A stretch of DNA of 64,000 nt, taken from assembly GCF_030269925.1 (NCBI RefSeq), contig NC_085118.1, forward strand, positions 12,044,001 through 12,108,000. Reading direction: 5' to 3'. The translations under genes were made by a program, and so were the position numbers. Positions 44,087-55,595 of this stretch are shown piece by piece. The number at the start of each line of letters is the position of its first letter. The stretch's first letter is position 1. Under the pieces are notes generated by a model. That model made no database searches. It was not told the origin of the DNA and worked only from the letters and a program-made list of their open reading frames with translations. This DNA is from Bombyx mori (taxonomy: Eukaryota; Arthropoda; Insecta; Lepidoptera; Bombycidae).

Positions 44087-44165
44087 CTTCAACACTATTC
44101 GAAATCAATGAATTTTTTGAAAAGCTTAGATGATTGTCCACAGCAGATGAAATTATTTCTTCCAT
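44087..44165 (-). other. Possible first coding exon of an unidentified minus-strand gene
   Basis: ATG at 44165 opens 26 codons (MEEIISSAVDNHLSFSKNSL...) ending at a good GTATGC donor in phase 1. It is not repeat-like. No partner exon was recognised; downstream sequence on that strand is filled with LINE debris. Confidence 0.3.
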
Positions 44166-45477
44166 GATTACAATAACATAATCAAAACTAATTTTACTAA
44201 AACTCCATTACATACTTTGAATAATTTTAAAATAATAAATTCATTGCAAATTCGATTAAAGTTAGGTACCTATTTGTTGTGAATGTGACAAGTATTAGAC
44301 AAATTACCAAAGATATTAAAAAATAAATGAGAAGGTATGTAGCCACTACGCAGTAAATAATTTTCGCCCAGTTAAATATTAAACCGTGAAGTTTCATTAT
44401 AAACTAGAAAATACTTTACAAATGTGAATATTCCAAACTAGATCATTCACTACATCACAAAACATAATTGTAATTTTATGAGTACCTAACCGTTAATTAA
44501 GTTCCTACTCTTGTACCACTTTAGGATATTAGGGATTTTTTACGGCAGAGACAATGCTGCATTTATGGCATTTGCCAATAATCTTGAGCGTAGGTAGTCA
44601 GTTTGGGTCATCTATAAAATAAGTCATACAAAACTTATGATTGTTGTTCGTAAGCTCATCCACCCAACTGGATTCCTAAAAAAAGATTTCCTCCACATTT
44701 GCGTATGTAGGTACGTATATTGGGAAGGATCCCTGCATAGCAAATGCGCCACTTATGACGACAACGAAATTAGGGAGTTTATAAATTTATTAAAATTTAA
44801 ATCCTAGCATACCCGAAACGTGACTAAAAGATCGAAATCAATACAATACAATTTTAAAATATTATGTACAAGGACAGCAATAAAAATCTTCAGAGCTTCG
44901 TCAAAACTTGCTCCCATTAAATTAAGATACGGATCGCGAGGGGTTGTAGGAAAATTGTGCTAAAATTAGATATTCAAATTACAATCTGAATGTCGGAATT
45001 ATCTTTTTTATCCGCTTGTTAACGGCTCAGACTTGAATCTAATGGCTTGTACGATATTACTATGTGAACCAGAGTGTAAGAAAATGTTTTGACGTCCATT
45101 TCGAATCCATATAAAAACATTTAACATCAGGATTTTTGTCAGAAGCCTTTGAAAGAGCATCGGCTCAGGTATTGCATACCAAACTTTATATTTTGTGTTT
45201 TCTTCTTTAACTCTGTTTTTAGATGTACCATTTGTTTCTGAAATCTACTAAGTGTAATGAGTTCGTACATTAAGTTTTCCTGAGGCCTGTGTTGCACTTG
45301 AACCAAATCCGAAAACGATAGAATCAAACAGAATGATTGTGCCCGTGGCTTTGCCGATGTCCCTGACTTACGATAGAGTTGGTTGTAGACATTTGATAAC
45401 AATAACAAAAACTTTTAAGAAAGTTCTAGGTAATTCCTTTAACTTTTATTTTTATTTGTGCATTTACAGTTTTCAAA
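44166..45477. other. Upstream region of GPB5, no supported gene
   Basis: A 90-codon minus-strand frame at 45139-45408 (ends ...LSRFQKQMVHLKTELKKKTQ) has a coding-like look but no family, start or splice partner that could be defended. Otherwise AT-rich. Confidence 0.35.
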
Positions 45478-47287
45478 ATGTTGAACAAAATTAACAGACT
45501 GAGTATGATGACCGTTGGGCTTATGGCGTGTATTTGCTGGGCCTTTTTCTGTGTTGACGCATCAATGAGTGTACGCTGCAAATTAAAGCGCCATTCACAC
45601 AAAGTTATGCAGACTGATTTAAATAGTCGCCGTTGTTGGGATGACGTTAAAATTGTATCATGTTGGGGATACTGTCTTTCTTATGAGGTAAGAATAGGCA
45701 TTAACTTACCGAATATGCAATTCTTTAACGTGATTTGAAGTAGTTTGTAGCTTTGTATATCACTAATTGTATCAGCTGTAATACTGTATATCAAATATTG
45801 TGTCTGTTTTTTTTTATAAAAAGACGCTTTTGGATTGTTAAAAAGACCTTATATTGTATTTTTATACAATGGGTAATTAATTTTGGAAAAAAAGGGGGAT
45901 TAAAAAGTTTTTTTTTATTGCCCTTGTAGGCAGACGAGCGCACGGCCCACCTGATGGTGTGGTTACCGTCGCCCATGGACTTCAGCAATGCCAGGGGCAG
46001 AGCCAAGCCGCTGCCTACCGCTTAATACTCTCTAAAAGCTTCAGCGCGTTCATATGTCCCGGAAAATGCTGCCTGCTATCAAAAAGCGCAAGATAGAGTA
46101 TCTCGGCCACGTGCTCAGGAACGATCGATACATGTTGCTCCAGCTGATAATTATGGGCAAAGTGGACGGAAAGAGACGTGCTGGGCGAAGAAAGAAATCA
46201 TGGTTCTGGAATATCCGGGAGTGGACCGGTATTGCCTCCGTCAAACAGCTGTTCCGGCTGGCTGCAGATAAAAACGAATATAGAAAGCTAACGGCCAACC
46301 TTCAGGATTGAAGAGGCACTAGAAGAAGAAGAAGAAGAAGAAAAAGCCTCGCTTGAAGAAGGACATGTCACAGCGCTCGGGAAACACCGTGAAGGTTCAT
46401 TCCATAGCCGGATGGTACGTGGCAAAAAATACCTTTGGAAACGCACTGTGGATGACCGCAGTGGCTCCAGGTAGTATGGATGAACTCTACTCCGGTGGCG
46501 GGCGATGCGATGGTAAAAACGAGGTGACGGTATCATCTCGAACAATTCCTCAGAGCACTCCCTATGGAACATACGGTACAAAATACAGAGGGAACCGAAG
46601 TCCCTCCGCAGACCCAGAGGTTCCAATAATCAAAGTTAAAATGTATTTTAGATATCCGATTGGCAATTCCCGTATAAAGAATCTCACCACCCCGTTTGTG
46701 TGCATGGCGAACGACGACATGCATCGGTGAAGTTGCGCAACTGCGACCCCGGAGTTGAACCAGGAACCGAGATCTATCACTATGTTGAAGCTGTGAATTG
46801 CAGATGCCAAGTATTTATTTTCGTTAATTTTCAATAGATATTTTAATAAGAAATCTCTCTTCACATAAAAACAAAATAATTCTGATTTTAAAATAAGTAC
46901 ATATAATGGCGAAAAAGATTTTTTGTTAACAACCGAAATTCATAAACAATACCGGTCATAATAATTTCAGTAAAAATGTTTCATTTATAAGCTAGTGATT
47001 TTGCTTTGTCAAATTTATCAGAATACAAAATATAACATAATTACTAGAATTTATCAACAAACCTCAATAAGCAGCGGTACATGCAATTCAAAGACCAATT
47101 CCAATTTTTTTTAGTTCACGGTGACCCTTTTCGATTTAAATTTCTAATACATATAGATCCCATGAAAACAAATCTTATTTTTCAGGTCTGTTCGTCCGAA
47201 GATACAAGTTGTGAATGGCTTCCACCAGATTCGTCTCTTTTAGGAGGACTCATTCTCAAAGAAGAATTGGAAGAAGAATTGGAATGA
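45478..47287 (+). CDS. GPB5: Glycoprotein hormone beta 5 (thyrostimulin beta subunit), 3 exons
   Basis: Secreted cystine-knot hormone subunit that pairs with GPA2 and acts through an LGR1-type receptor in insects (family knowledge). Exons: 45478-45687, 46652-46810, 47186-47287, all phase 0 with GT/AG borders, 156 residues. The N-terminus is a hydrophobic signal (MMTVGLMACICWAFFCVDAS). The core has ten cysteines at 34, 53, 62, 66, 86, 101, 120, 122, 125 and 132, the glycoprotein-hormone knot pattern. Diagnostic stretches are KVMQTDLNSRRCWDDV, SCWGYC, ISDWQFPYK, HHPVCVHGERR and NCRCQVCSSEDTSCEW. The C-terminus is acidic (KEELEEELE). No N-x-S/T glycosylation site is visible. Intron 1 is stuffed with retroelement pieces on both strands. 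GPA2 was not found in the window. Confidence 0.93.
45905..46025 (-). mobile_element. SINE2-type retroelement 3' end
   Basis: TTTTTTTTATTGCCCTTGTA, GGCAGACGAGCGCACGGCCC and AGCAATGCCAGGGGCAGAGC. It lies in GPB5 intron 1. Confidence 0.75.
46054..46320 (+). mobile_element. C-terminal fragment of an endonuclease-RT LINE
   Basis: It encodes MLPAIKKRKIEYLGHVLRND, QLIIMGKVDGKRRAGRRKKS and WIREWTG-like WNIREWTGIASVKQLFRLAA, ending TANLQD and stop. This is the conserved LINE C-terminus (K.EYLGH..R...Y.LLQLI..GK..GKR..GRR..SW). An (AAG)n run follows. Confidence 0.8.
46321..46630 (-). mobile_element. C-terminal fragment of a second LINE, antisense
   Basis: On the minus strand, LGLRRDFGSLCILYRMFHRE, CSEELFEMIPSP, RHRSRVHPYYLEPLRSSTVR and FLPRTIRLWNEPSRCFPS form the usual C-terminus of Jockey/CR1-type LINEs. 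The (AAG)n tract at 46326-46345 joins it to the preceding fragment. Confidence 0.75.
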
Positions 47288-47452
47288 GAAATTGCAACTT
47301 TTATCTAATGACAGGATTTACGACTAGCATGCTGTTTAATAATTGTACATTACCATCGTGAACATTCAACAAGTTACTATGATCTTCATTAATATTACAA
47401 TATGTTTACAATAGATAATTAATTATGTTTTATGTAACAATTTACGTTGATT

Positions 47453-47458
47453 AATAAA
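47453..47458 (+). terminator. Candidate poly(A) signal of GPB5
   Basis: AATAAA about 166 bp after the GPB5 stop, in an AT-rich 3' UTR. It is the first canonical hexamer downstream. Confidence 0.5.
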
Positions 47459-47742
47459 CAAAGATAAATAATATTTTCACTTTTTTGCACCACGGAAAAT
47501 AATGTTTTCGTTCCCCGTAAGTAGGGTGTATTACTTGCTACTAATAAAAACATTAAAACTTGCTCCATTCTATTTATAGTTTTTACCGCTTTCTTTTGAT
47601 GTAGGTTACTAATGGTTGTAGCATTTATGGTTGTACCATAGAGTTACTATTCTAACTACTTATTAACTCCATGGGTTGTACATAATTGTGGTAGGTCGTT
47701 ACTGTCCTCTTGTATGTCATTTACAAGAAACAACTCAGTGTG

Positions 47743-47896
47743 CTTAGTGCAAGTTTTTTAACGTTCTCGATAGCGTAAAATTTAACTCAAATTTGTATGG
47801 AGTTGGAACGTTTGCCTATGTTTGCCGCTGTTCCAACTGCATACAAATTCGAGTTAAATTTTACGCTATCGAGAACGTTACAATACTCGCACTAAG
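47743..47896. repeat. MITE-B, complete copy
   Basis: CTTAGTGCAAGTTTTTTAAC, GTTCTCGATAGCGTAAAATT is mirrored by AATTTTACGCTATCGAGAAC, GTTACAATACTCGCACTAAG. The core TTGCCGCTGTTCCAACTGCA is shared with the copies at 15449 and 30238. Arms of about 55 bp. Confidence 0.85.
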
Positions 47897-48377
47897 CACA
47901 CAGTACTGTGAATGTTCATTTTATAATTTTTATTTTCATATAAGTACTCGTTAAAACTGCAATTTCAAGGGTATTTTATACTGCTCTCTGAAGAAAAAAA
48001 GGTTATAAAATATAGTAGTAGTTTTTTAATAAGCATAAAAAGAGAAATAGCAGTAATAGTTACAGCATGTAATAAGTAGGTAGTCTTTTGGTACTGAGGA
48101 AGTAGCCAAGTTTCGTTGATTATTTGGTTTTGATAGTTTAGTGCTACTCCACACTTTCGATTATTTTCTATTTTCCATCGTAGGCAGATGAACATACAAT
48201 TCATCTAATGGTGATCGGTAAGTGACGCTCGTGGATATAGCTTTGTACAGGAATACAAAACGTAGTTTGTTTGAGATCATGCAATAATCGCTGATCGGAT
48301 TTGAATGAAACTCTCCACTTATATACATTGATTATAAATCTGCATCAACATACATGTCTATTTTTTAACAGAGTGGT

Positions 48378-48628
48378 AGGTACTAGTGGTAGGACCTCTT
48401 GTGAGTCCGCACGGGTAGGTACCACCGCTCTGCCTATTTCTGCCGTGAAGCAGTAATGCGTTTCGGTTTGAAGGGTGGGGTAGCCGTTGTAACTATACTG
48501 AGACCTTACAACTTATATCTCAAGGTGGGTGGCGCATTTACGTTGTAGATGTCTATGGGCTCCAGTAACCACTTAACACCAGGTGGACTGTGAGCTCGTC
48601 CATCCATCTAAGCAATAAAAAAAAAAGA
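48378..48628 (+). mobile_element. Bm1 SINE
   Basis: It begins GGTACTAGTGGTAGGACCTC, continues with TGAGTCCGCACGGGTAGGTA and GCGTTTCGGTTTGAAGGGTG, and ends CATCCATCTAAGCAATAAAA. It is a well-preserved headless copy upstream of ROR. Confidence 0.9.
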
Positions 48629-49292
48629 GTGAAAGATATCATTTCGATGTAGGGTAGTGCAGTGCAAAGTATTTCAGTATTTATGAATTGAACTTTAATT
48701 TTGGGTTAAACTACGGATGACTTATATTTTAATAAGTAATAAACTAAACTGGCAGCAGTGTGAACGTGATAAACTGATTACTATACTTTATAATAGGAAG
48801 GAATAAATAAATAGGAAGTACGCAAGTACAGGCCGTTTTCCAATTACTTGGAAAACTACCATTAAGTAATGGTTAATTACAGAGCATATTGCGACTCAGT
48901 GACGCACAATGCCGAATTATGCTGAAGCTTAGTTGAGCATTATGTCGCATAATGCGCTCTTGTGCTGTAATTGGAAAACGGCCACAGCTTGCTACAGTAA
49001 GTTGTGGGTAGGTTGTCAATCTATAGGTAGTTATTCTAGTATTTATAAGTTTGTGTCGTAGGTAGTGTAGGTACATATCTAATAAATAAATTATCTATGA
49101 TCAAGTTAAATGTGTAATTATGTATTATCTATGGTCAAAACGCTCGATCGAATGTTAGGATTATTGTGAGAAATTTCATAAAAGTTAATAACACAAAATA
49201 TAACTCTTTATTTTAATAAAAGAAAATGTGAACAAAAGTTCAATTGTTGCTATGTTTTGTTAACAAAATCAGTGTTATGGAAAACCATAACC
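48629..49292. other. Upstream region and 5' UTR of ROR
   Basis: An inverted pair GGCCGTTTTCCAATTACTTG (48832) and CTGTAATTGGAAAACGGCC (48965) bounds a 150-bp segment with ACAGAGCATATTGCGACTCA, probably another small foldback. No upstream exon was identified. Confidence 0.4.
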
Positions 49293-52200
49293 ATGAAATG
49301 TATTACAGTGTTAGTTATGTGCCTGTGTTTACATGACATTCATTCATCAAGTGAAGAGAAAACAGAATCTATCTCTCCTCTAAGACTTAATAGTACATCA
49401 GAATGGAACATCAAACTGGATATATTCTTTTCTAAATCTTTACCTCAGCATGTAACGAGATCTCCTGGTAGTGATGTTCGTTTTAAATGTGAAGCTTACA
49501 TAAACTTTACGAAAGTTGAAAAGTACACTAAAAATGAACAAGGTATAGAAACTTTACATGCTGAGCTACCCCCGCAGCATATACAGCAAAGACTGTTGAA
49601 CAATGTAAAAGTATATTGGCTCAAAAACAATAAAAGTATTGAAATTTCAAACAAAGTTAATGTTACAACTAAAATCAATAATATAACGATTTCCACAAAT
49701 TTAAAGATCAGAAACATAAGTAATGGTGATGCAGGTAACTACACATGTGTTTACAAACAAATGTATGAAAAAAAGCAAACTTCCTTACTCAAAGTTGAAG
49801 ATAGTGTTGACATACCTACCCATGCACCATATTTCCCAAATTCAAATTTTGTAAATGAATTAAGAATTACAACCCCGGATGTGGTGTCAGAAAATATTAA
49901 AACTATGAATATAAACGTTACTGATTCTCCTAATATACCTCTTCAAAAACTTGAACCAATTTGTCAAGAATATGTTGGGAAAGTTTGTGCATTTCACTTA
50001 AGAGGCCAATCTGTTTATATCCCATATGATACCACACAGATTGAATTGGAAGAGAAGTTAAGAAAAGCAATACAAGTTACAAGATTTTCTAATGAAATAA
50101 GTTCACACTGTGAAAGATATGCATTACCTAGTTTGTGCTACTCCACTTTTCCCATATGTAGAAATCCTGTAGCTACAAATGCTAATTTCTTTAAAGATGC
50201 AAGACAGGTATTTCTCATATCAAATAGAACCAACACTGCAGATTTTCCTGAAGTTGTATTTGAAAATATGCCTAATGGAAATGTACCTAATACTTTTTAC
50301 TTGAAACCAAACAATATATCAAATGAAATGTTTAACTATCGTCATAATACAACAATACTGAGGAGAGTATGTAAGAAAGAGTGTGAAATTTTAGAAACAG
50401 AATTATGTCAGAAAGAATATGCCATAGCGAAAAGGCATCCCCATATTGGTCAGCAATTAACTTTAGAAGAATGTCAAGATTTACCTGAAAATGATCCAGA
50501 CTGTCTTAAAATTGAAATTGGAGCTTTAATGATTTCAGATGATGAGTGTTATTGGGAAAACGGCAGTAGTTATTTGGGCAAAGTTAATGTTGCCAGTAAT
50601 GGGTTGGCTTGTATTGAATGGTCAAAGCAAATGTATGTTACATTATCAAATTACCCTGTACTTGCTGGTAGACACAGCTACTGCCGTAACCCAGGAGGAG
50701 TCAATGAACAGCCTTGGTGTGTGGTAGATAAAGATGGTAAACTATATAAACAATTTTGTAACATTCCCAAATGTGCTCACAAACTTTGGATATACATAGT
50801 TGTTATCTTGGCAGTATCGTTCATAGTTATTGTGGGATTTGTTGTTTGTCTCATTTGCAGACATAAAAAAAAGAGTAATGCTGCTGCAATTAGAGACATT
50901 AACTTACCTAATGCTGATAAGAATATCTATGGAAATTCTAGATTGAATTCTCCAATAGAAATGACAGACTTACTGCCAAACCATAGTAATCAGCCCCATT
51001 TGACCAGGAGTACTCGTGGAAATGGTGTACTCAGAATACCTCAATATTCACTGTCGCAGATCAAATTCCTGGAAGAGTTAGGGGAGGGAGCTTTTGGAAA
51101 AGTTTACAAAGGAGCACTGAAAAAGAGTGGAGATACACAGTTTATAGCAGTCAAAGCACTCAAAGAAAATGCTTCAGCTAAGACCAAGGCTGATTTCAGA
51201 AGAGAAATTGATTTGATTTCTGAACTTAACCATGACAATATTGTGTGTATTGTTGGTGTTGCTTTAAGTGAAGAACCACTTTGCATGTTATTTGAGTTCA
51301 TGGCTCGAGGAGACTTGCATGAATTTTTAATGGGAAGAGCACCTCCATCAGGAAAGGGTTTACCTCCCATGAGACTGCTGAACATTGCACATAATATTGC
51401 ATCAGGCATGCAGTATTTGGCCTCACACCATTATGTACATAGAGATTTAGCTGCAAGAAATTGTTTGGTTTCCGATGATTTTGTTGTGAAGATATCTGAT
51501 TTTGGCCTCTCTAGAGATATATATAGTTCAGATTATTACAGAGTAAGTAGACATCAAATCATAAAATAATAAATTTACCATAATAAAATTTACCTAAAAA
51601 TAAACTGAATGAATTTCAGGTACAATCAAAAAGTTTATTGCCCGTTAGATGGATGCCACCAGAATCTATACTTTATGGAAAATTCACTACTGAAAGTGAT
51701 ATATGGTCATATGGGGTTGTCCTGTGGGAAATTTACAGTTATGGCCTCCAGCCTTATTATGGGTATGTATAGACAAAATTTCTCCTTCATTATTTCAGGC
51801 AGATATTTATTTATCTATATATTTACAGTTATAGTAATCAAGAAGTCATATCGATGGTGCGGAGTGGTGAGTTTTTAGCAGCACCATCAGCATGTCCATT
51901 GCCCATGTATGAACTCATGAGGGACTGTTGGAAACACACACCACATCGAAGGCCATCATTTGAAGATATAGTTAACAGGTACAATTAAATGAAATTTTAA
52001 TATTGCAATTTATATAATATCTATTGTAGGATTTAGTACCTAAAAGCTGTTATTATTTACAAAAATACAGGTTTTTGTAATGAGATAATTTTATTTTGAA
52101 GAAATTAATTATAATTTTCCGATTTCCCATTTTCATTACAAAGTTATACATGGGTTTTAGTTTTAAAACTTATCTACATATGTTGCAACTCCTCTTCTAG

Positions 52201-52882
52201 AGCAATTTCTGACTATTGCTGCACCCTTTGTTAGTCCACACTTCCACTGCAACATTATCTTTGCTATTTTCCTGCCAGTCTTTAATTCCTATACCTTGAT
52301 GCAATAATGCATTCTGGTTTTAAGGATAGTTATTGTGCCAAGACTTCAAACTTATGCTTCAAGATTGGGTTATTCACATTTTGTTTTTTACTATAACTGT
52401 TTTTTAATATAATAAGCAGCTAGCCTAGTCTGCTGATTTTAGCAAACAAAAAGATTAAATTTGAATATGAAGTTTATTATTGGAGTTTGACTTTGCTTTG
52501 ACTTTATTTTAGAATTCAAGAGTGGATCCAGATGGGGGGATGTTCAGATGTTGGACCATCAGAATCTAGCAGCAATATAAGCGCGTACAGAACGACTAGT
52601 ACTAGCAGGGATCTTCAGGAAAGAGTTCCACTGTTGCCCCCTCATTGCTCTTCATCTAATGGCTCTCTTGCCACCGGGAGCTTAAAGAAATTTAGTGTAG
52701 CTGGTTCAAGTTCGAAGGTAACTGATGATAATTGCTCTACATGTAGTGAAGTACCCCCATTAGCTCCAAAATCTAAAAAACACAGTGCAGCATCGCTGAT
52801 AGACTCAGACAAAATAGGCAACATGAGTACAAGGGAGACAATCATTAGAATACCTAATGCACAGCACGGTAATGAAATTTAG
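49293..52882 (+). CDS. Ror: ROR-family receptor tyrosine kinase, 4 coding exons
   Basis: Single-pass receptor kinase of the ROR/NRK family; relatives bind Wnt ligands through the Frizzled-like domain. Exons: 49293-51542, 51620-51762, 51829-51978, 52513-52882 (GT/AG, phases 0, 2, 2), 970 residues. ATG 49293 is the first in frame and opens a signal peptide ([18 protein letters not shown]). Ig domain about 60-155 (Cys66, Cys152, GDAGNYTC). Frizzled CRD about 224-395. Kringle 419-494 (six Cys, [12 protein letters not shown]). TM about 499-522. Kinase about 591-855: [12 protein letters not shown] 596-607, Lys621, HRDLAARN 716-723, DFG 736-738, activation loop YSSDYY (Tyr744, 748, 749), RWMPPES. 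All catalytic residues are present. The tail is Ser/Thr-rich. Ror against Nrk paralogue is not resolved. One exon encodes residues 1-750. Confidence 0.95.
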
Positions 52883-53832
52883 ATATTAATTGCCTCATGT
52901 TAAGGATGTTTTTAAGCAAATAATTTGCTAGTTGCATTCAAAACAAAATGATCAAAATATCTTAGGTATTAAAGGTATCAGGCCAATTATTATTTTGTAA
53001 TCACAAGCAATTTATTGTTTAAGAACCATAGTATTATTGCAGTATGAACTAATTTATAAGACAAGCATATTTATTTGATAGAATGGTATGAAAAATCATT
53101 AATTTGTTTAATACAAGTGCTTGTGAAAGGGGATTGCCCACTCTCCATAGTGTGCTAGGCCCAAGATGGACATCAAATATTACTATAAAAATGTACTGAT
53201 TCAAATTCTTAAATGTATTGGATATCTAAAAAATATATTGAAATTGACGCCACTATTATAAAAAATATAATTAAAATAAAAACTCGTTTTGAGGTTAATT
53301 TTCTATATAAATAAGTGTCGGATTGTGAGATACTTCAAGAACTTTTCTTTTCTTAATGTTTAAGATGTTCCTAATTTATTTTTATCCAATAGGGTATAAA
53401 AACACACTTAATTCTTTAAATATCTATATTTTCTTCATCTTCATACACAATTAGTATCATCTAAAAATAGCAAAGGAGAGCATATACACGGTTTTAAATC
53501 TCGGTCAGGGTAAAACCACAATTCACACAATGTTTTTTAGTCGTAGTATGAAACGTTATTGATAAAAGTAAAATAAATCGAAGAAAAATCAAAACACATC
53601 CATTTTGTACGCAAGCACAACACCACAAGCAGCAAGCGAAGTGTCAGTCAGTCAGATTAAATTCAGTGTTGTCAGTATAAAGAAAAATAATTACATGAAA
53701 TTCATATATCGATTATTTTTTTAAATAACCGATAATTGATTTATATCTTAATCTTTTTTTTACGAGTACACATTATTTTTTATGTTTTTGTTTTAGTTGT
53801 ACATATTTAAATAACAATACTAGTAAAGTTTT

Positions 53833-53975
53833 TTTTATTGCTTAGATGGGTGGGCGAGCTCACAGCCACCCTGGTGTTGCTAAGTGGTTACTCGAGCCCA
53901 CATATATCTACAACGTAAATGCGCCACCCACCTTGAGATATAAGTTCTAAGGTCTCAAGTATAGTTACAAGTTAA
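53833..53975 (-). mobile_element. Bm1 SINE, partial
   Basis: TTTTTTTATTGCTTAGATGG, GTGGGCGAGCTCACAGCC and TTGAGATATAAGTTCTAAGG. It lies within the probable 3' UTR of ROR. Confidence 0.85.
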
Positions 53976-55471
53976 AGTCCAATGGGTATGTCTTCGATGT
54001 TATTTTATGTGCATAAAATCCATTAAAATCGTTTGATTAATGATAATACTTAAAATGATTTATTTATATGTTTTATGTATATACTCAAAATATTTACTTC
54101 ATACGTAAAAGGATTTGAAGCTGGCAATATTTTTCCCCGCAAAAATAAAAATCCTTGTTTTTTCAATAGAGTTACTTTTTTTAAACTACTTATTGTAAAC
54201 TATAGTGGCGCTTATTTGCAAGAAAGTAAATGCATATTTATTTATGACAAAATTAATGCACTAAGTATTTTTTCTATAATCTATTGTCCGCTTTGGGCCG
54301 AAAATGGGCCATCCCCTTTTGGTTGTCTATGTATGTAAGTAATTGAGTGATTTAATTTATTCTGTAGTAATATAAAATTAAGTATTGTATTTACTAAGAC
54401 TGGAACTTTTAAGATATTATTGAAGTATAAGTACTTAAAACTGGTAGTTAAGTACCTTTTTACATTCAAATCAGGTATCACTGCCAAAATAAAGTAATAT
54501 TTGACAGGTTAAATATTACTGGCCTATGACGTCAATAGACATCGGTCCTCTCTTTCCGTCAAAGTAAGGATCGTGTGCTTCTTGGGCGTTGAGATTACAT
54601 TGTGTATTAAGACATTTTTTTGGCATGTCTTAAGAATAACATTAGCAAGTACATTATGAAATCAAGAAAATGATAAGTTTGATCAAGATTTGATTATGAA
54701 TTTCGTTAATGAATATTTTCTTCGCTTGAGTGGCCGGCCGTACGGCCTACTCGGAAAGCGCAAAAATAGGTTTTCTCATTTATGTATTCATATATTATCT
54801 ATCTCCATGGTTAATCAGACTTTTAGATACTACGTGATTTGTTGGGTTTTCTTACATTCATTAATACACGATACAAAAGCACTTGTACTTAATAATTACA
54901 TTATTTGCTCAACAATGTTTATTATTCACTTGTTAAGTTTTCAGTTGTTAACCAATAGCCAATGAACACACTTATTTCTAATATATCATGTAGTGAAATG
55001 ATATTTGTTTTGTTGCTTTATTGATTAATTCCTTGATTTTATTTTTATTTATACTCTGAATTGTAAAAGTCAACATTTTTGACACCGAGACTGAATATTT
55101 TAAAAACACTCCCTAGCTATTAATTTGGTTTTTCTCCTTTAATCAACGAATTCTTAAAAACAATGACTTTTTATTAAGGCATACCATACAACTTCCATAC
55201 AGAAATACATTATGTTCATAGAAATTTAAGATATTGCTGTCCATTTGCTTGCCTGTAATTAAGTGCTTAGTGGGATAAGTTTAGTATTTAATTTAATCAT
55301 ATGTTTTCAATAATCATACTTCGTATTTTTGTTAAAATTGTTACATATCTTTATTAATTTAGTATACAATTATTATGTTTCATAGTACGTTTTGTACTTT
55401 GCCAAAGACTTTTCTTTTTGTATGTGATATATACATTTTTTACCTTATACATTATGTACTGCTGTAAATGT
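53976..55471. other. AT-rich sequence, probably ROR 3' UTR or intergenic
   Basis: No coding frame with family resemblance. The ROR 3' UTR may extend through it, because the best canonical poly(A) signal, AATAAATAA, is at 55472. Confidence 0.4.
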
Positions 55472-55507
55472 AATAAATAATTTTGTCAAAAAAAGAACAC
55501 TTTTATT
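55472..55507. terminator. Facing poly(A) signals of ROR (plus) and the zinc-finger gene (minus)
   Basis: AATAAA on plus at 55472-55477 and AATAAA on minus at 55502-55507 (TTTATT). The zinc-finger stop is at 55596, so its signal is about 90 bp downstream. Assignment to ROR is an inference. Confidence 0.45.
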
Positions 55508-55595
55508 TCCGAAAATATTTTTAGGTTTCTATAAATAATTCATTACATTATATTATGTGTTTATATTCTTGAACTTTTAGTAACGTCGACGTTTG

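Noticed and set aside
45139..45408. A 90-codon minus frame upstream of GPB5
   Set aside because: Coding-like ending (FQKQMVHLKTELKKKTQ) but no start, partner exon or family could be defended. It was also considered as the GPB5 partner GPA2; it lacks the cysteine pattern.
46353..46730. A 125-codon plus frame overlapping GPB5 exon 2
   Set aside because: It is a shadow of an antisense LINE C-terminus and reads GPB5 exon 2 out of frame.
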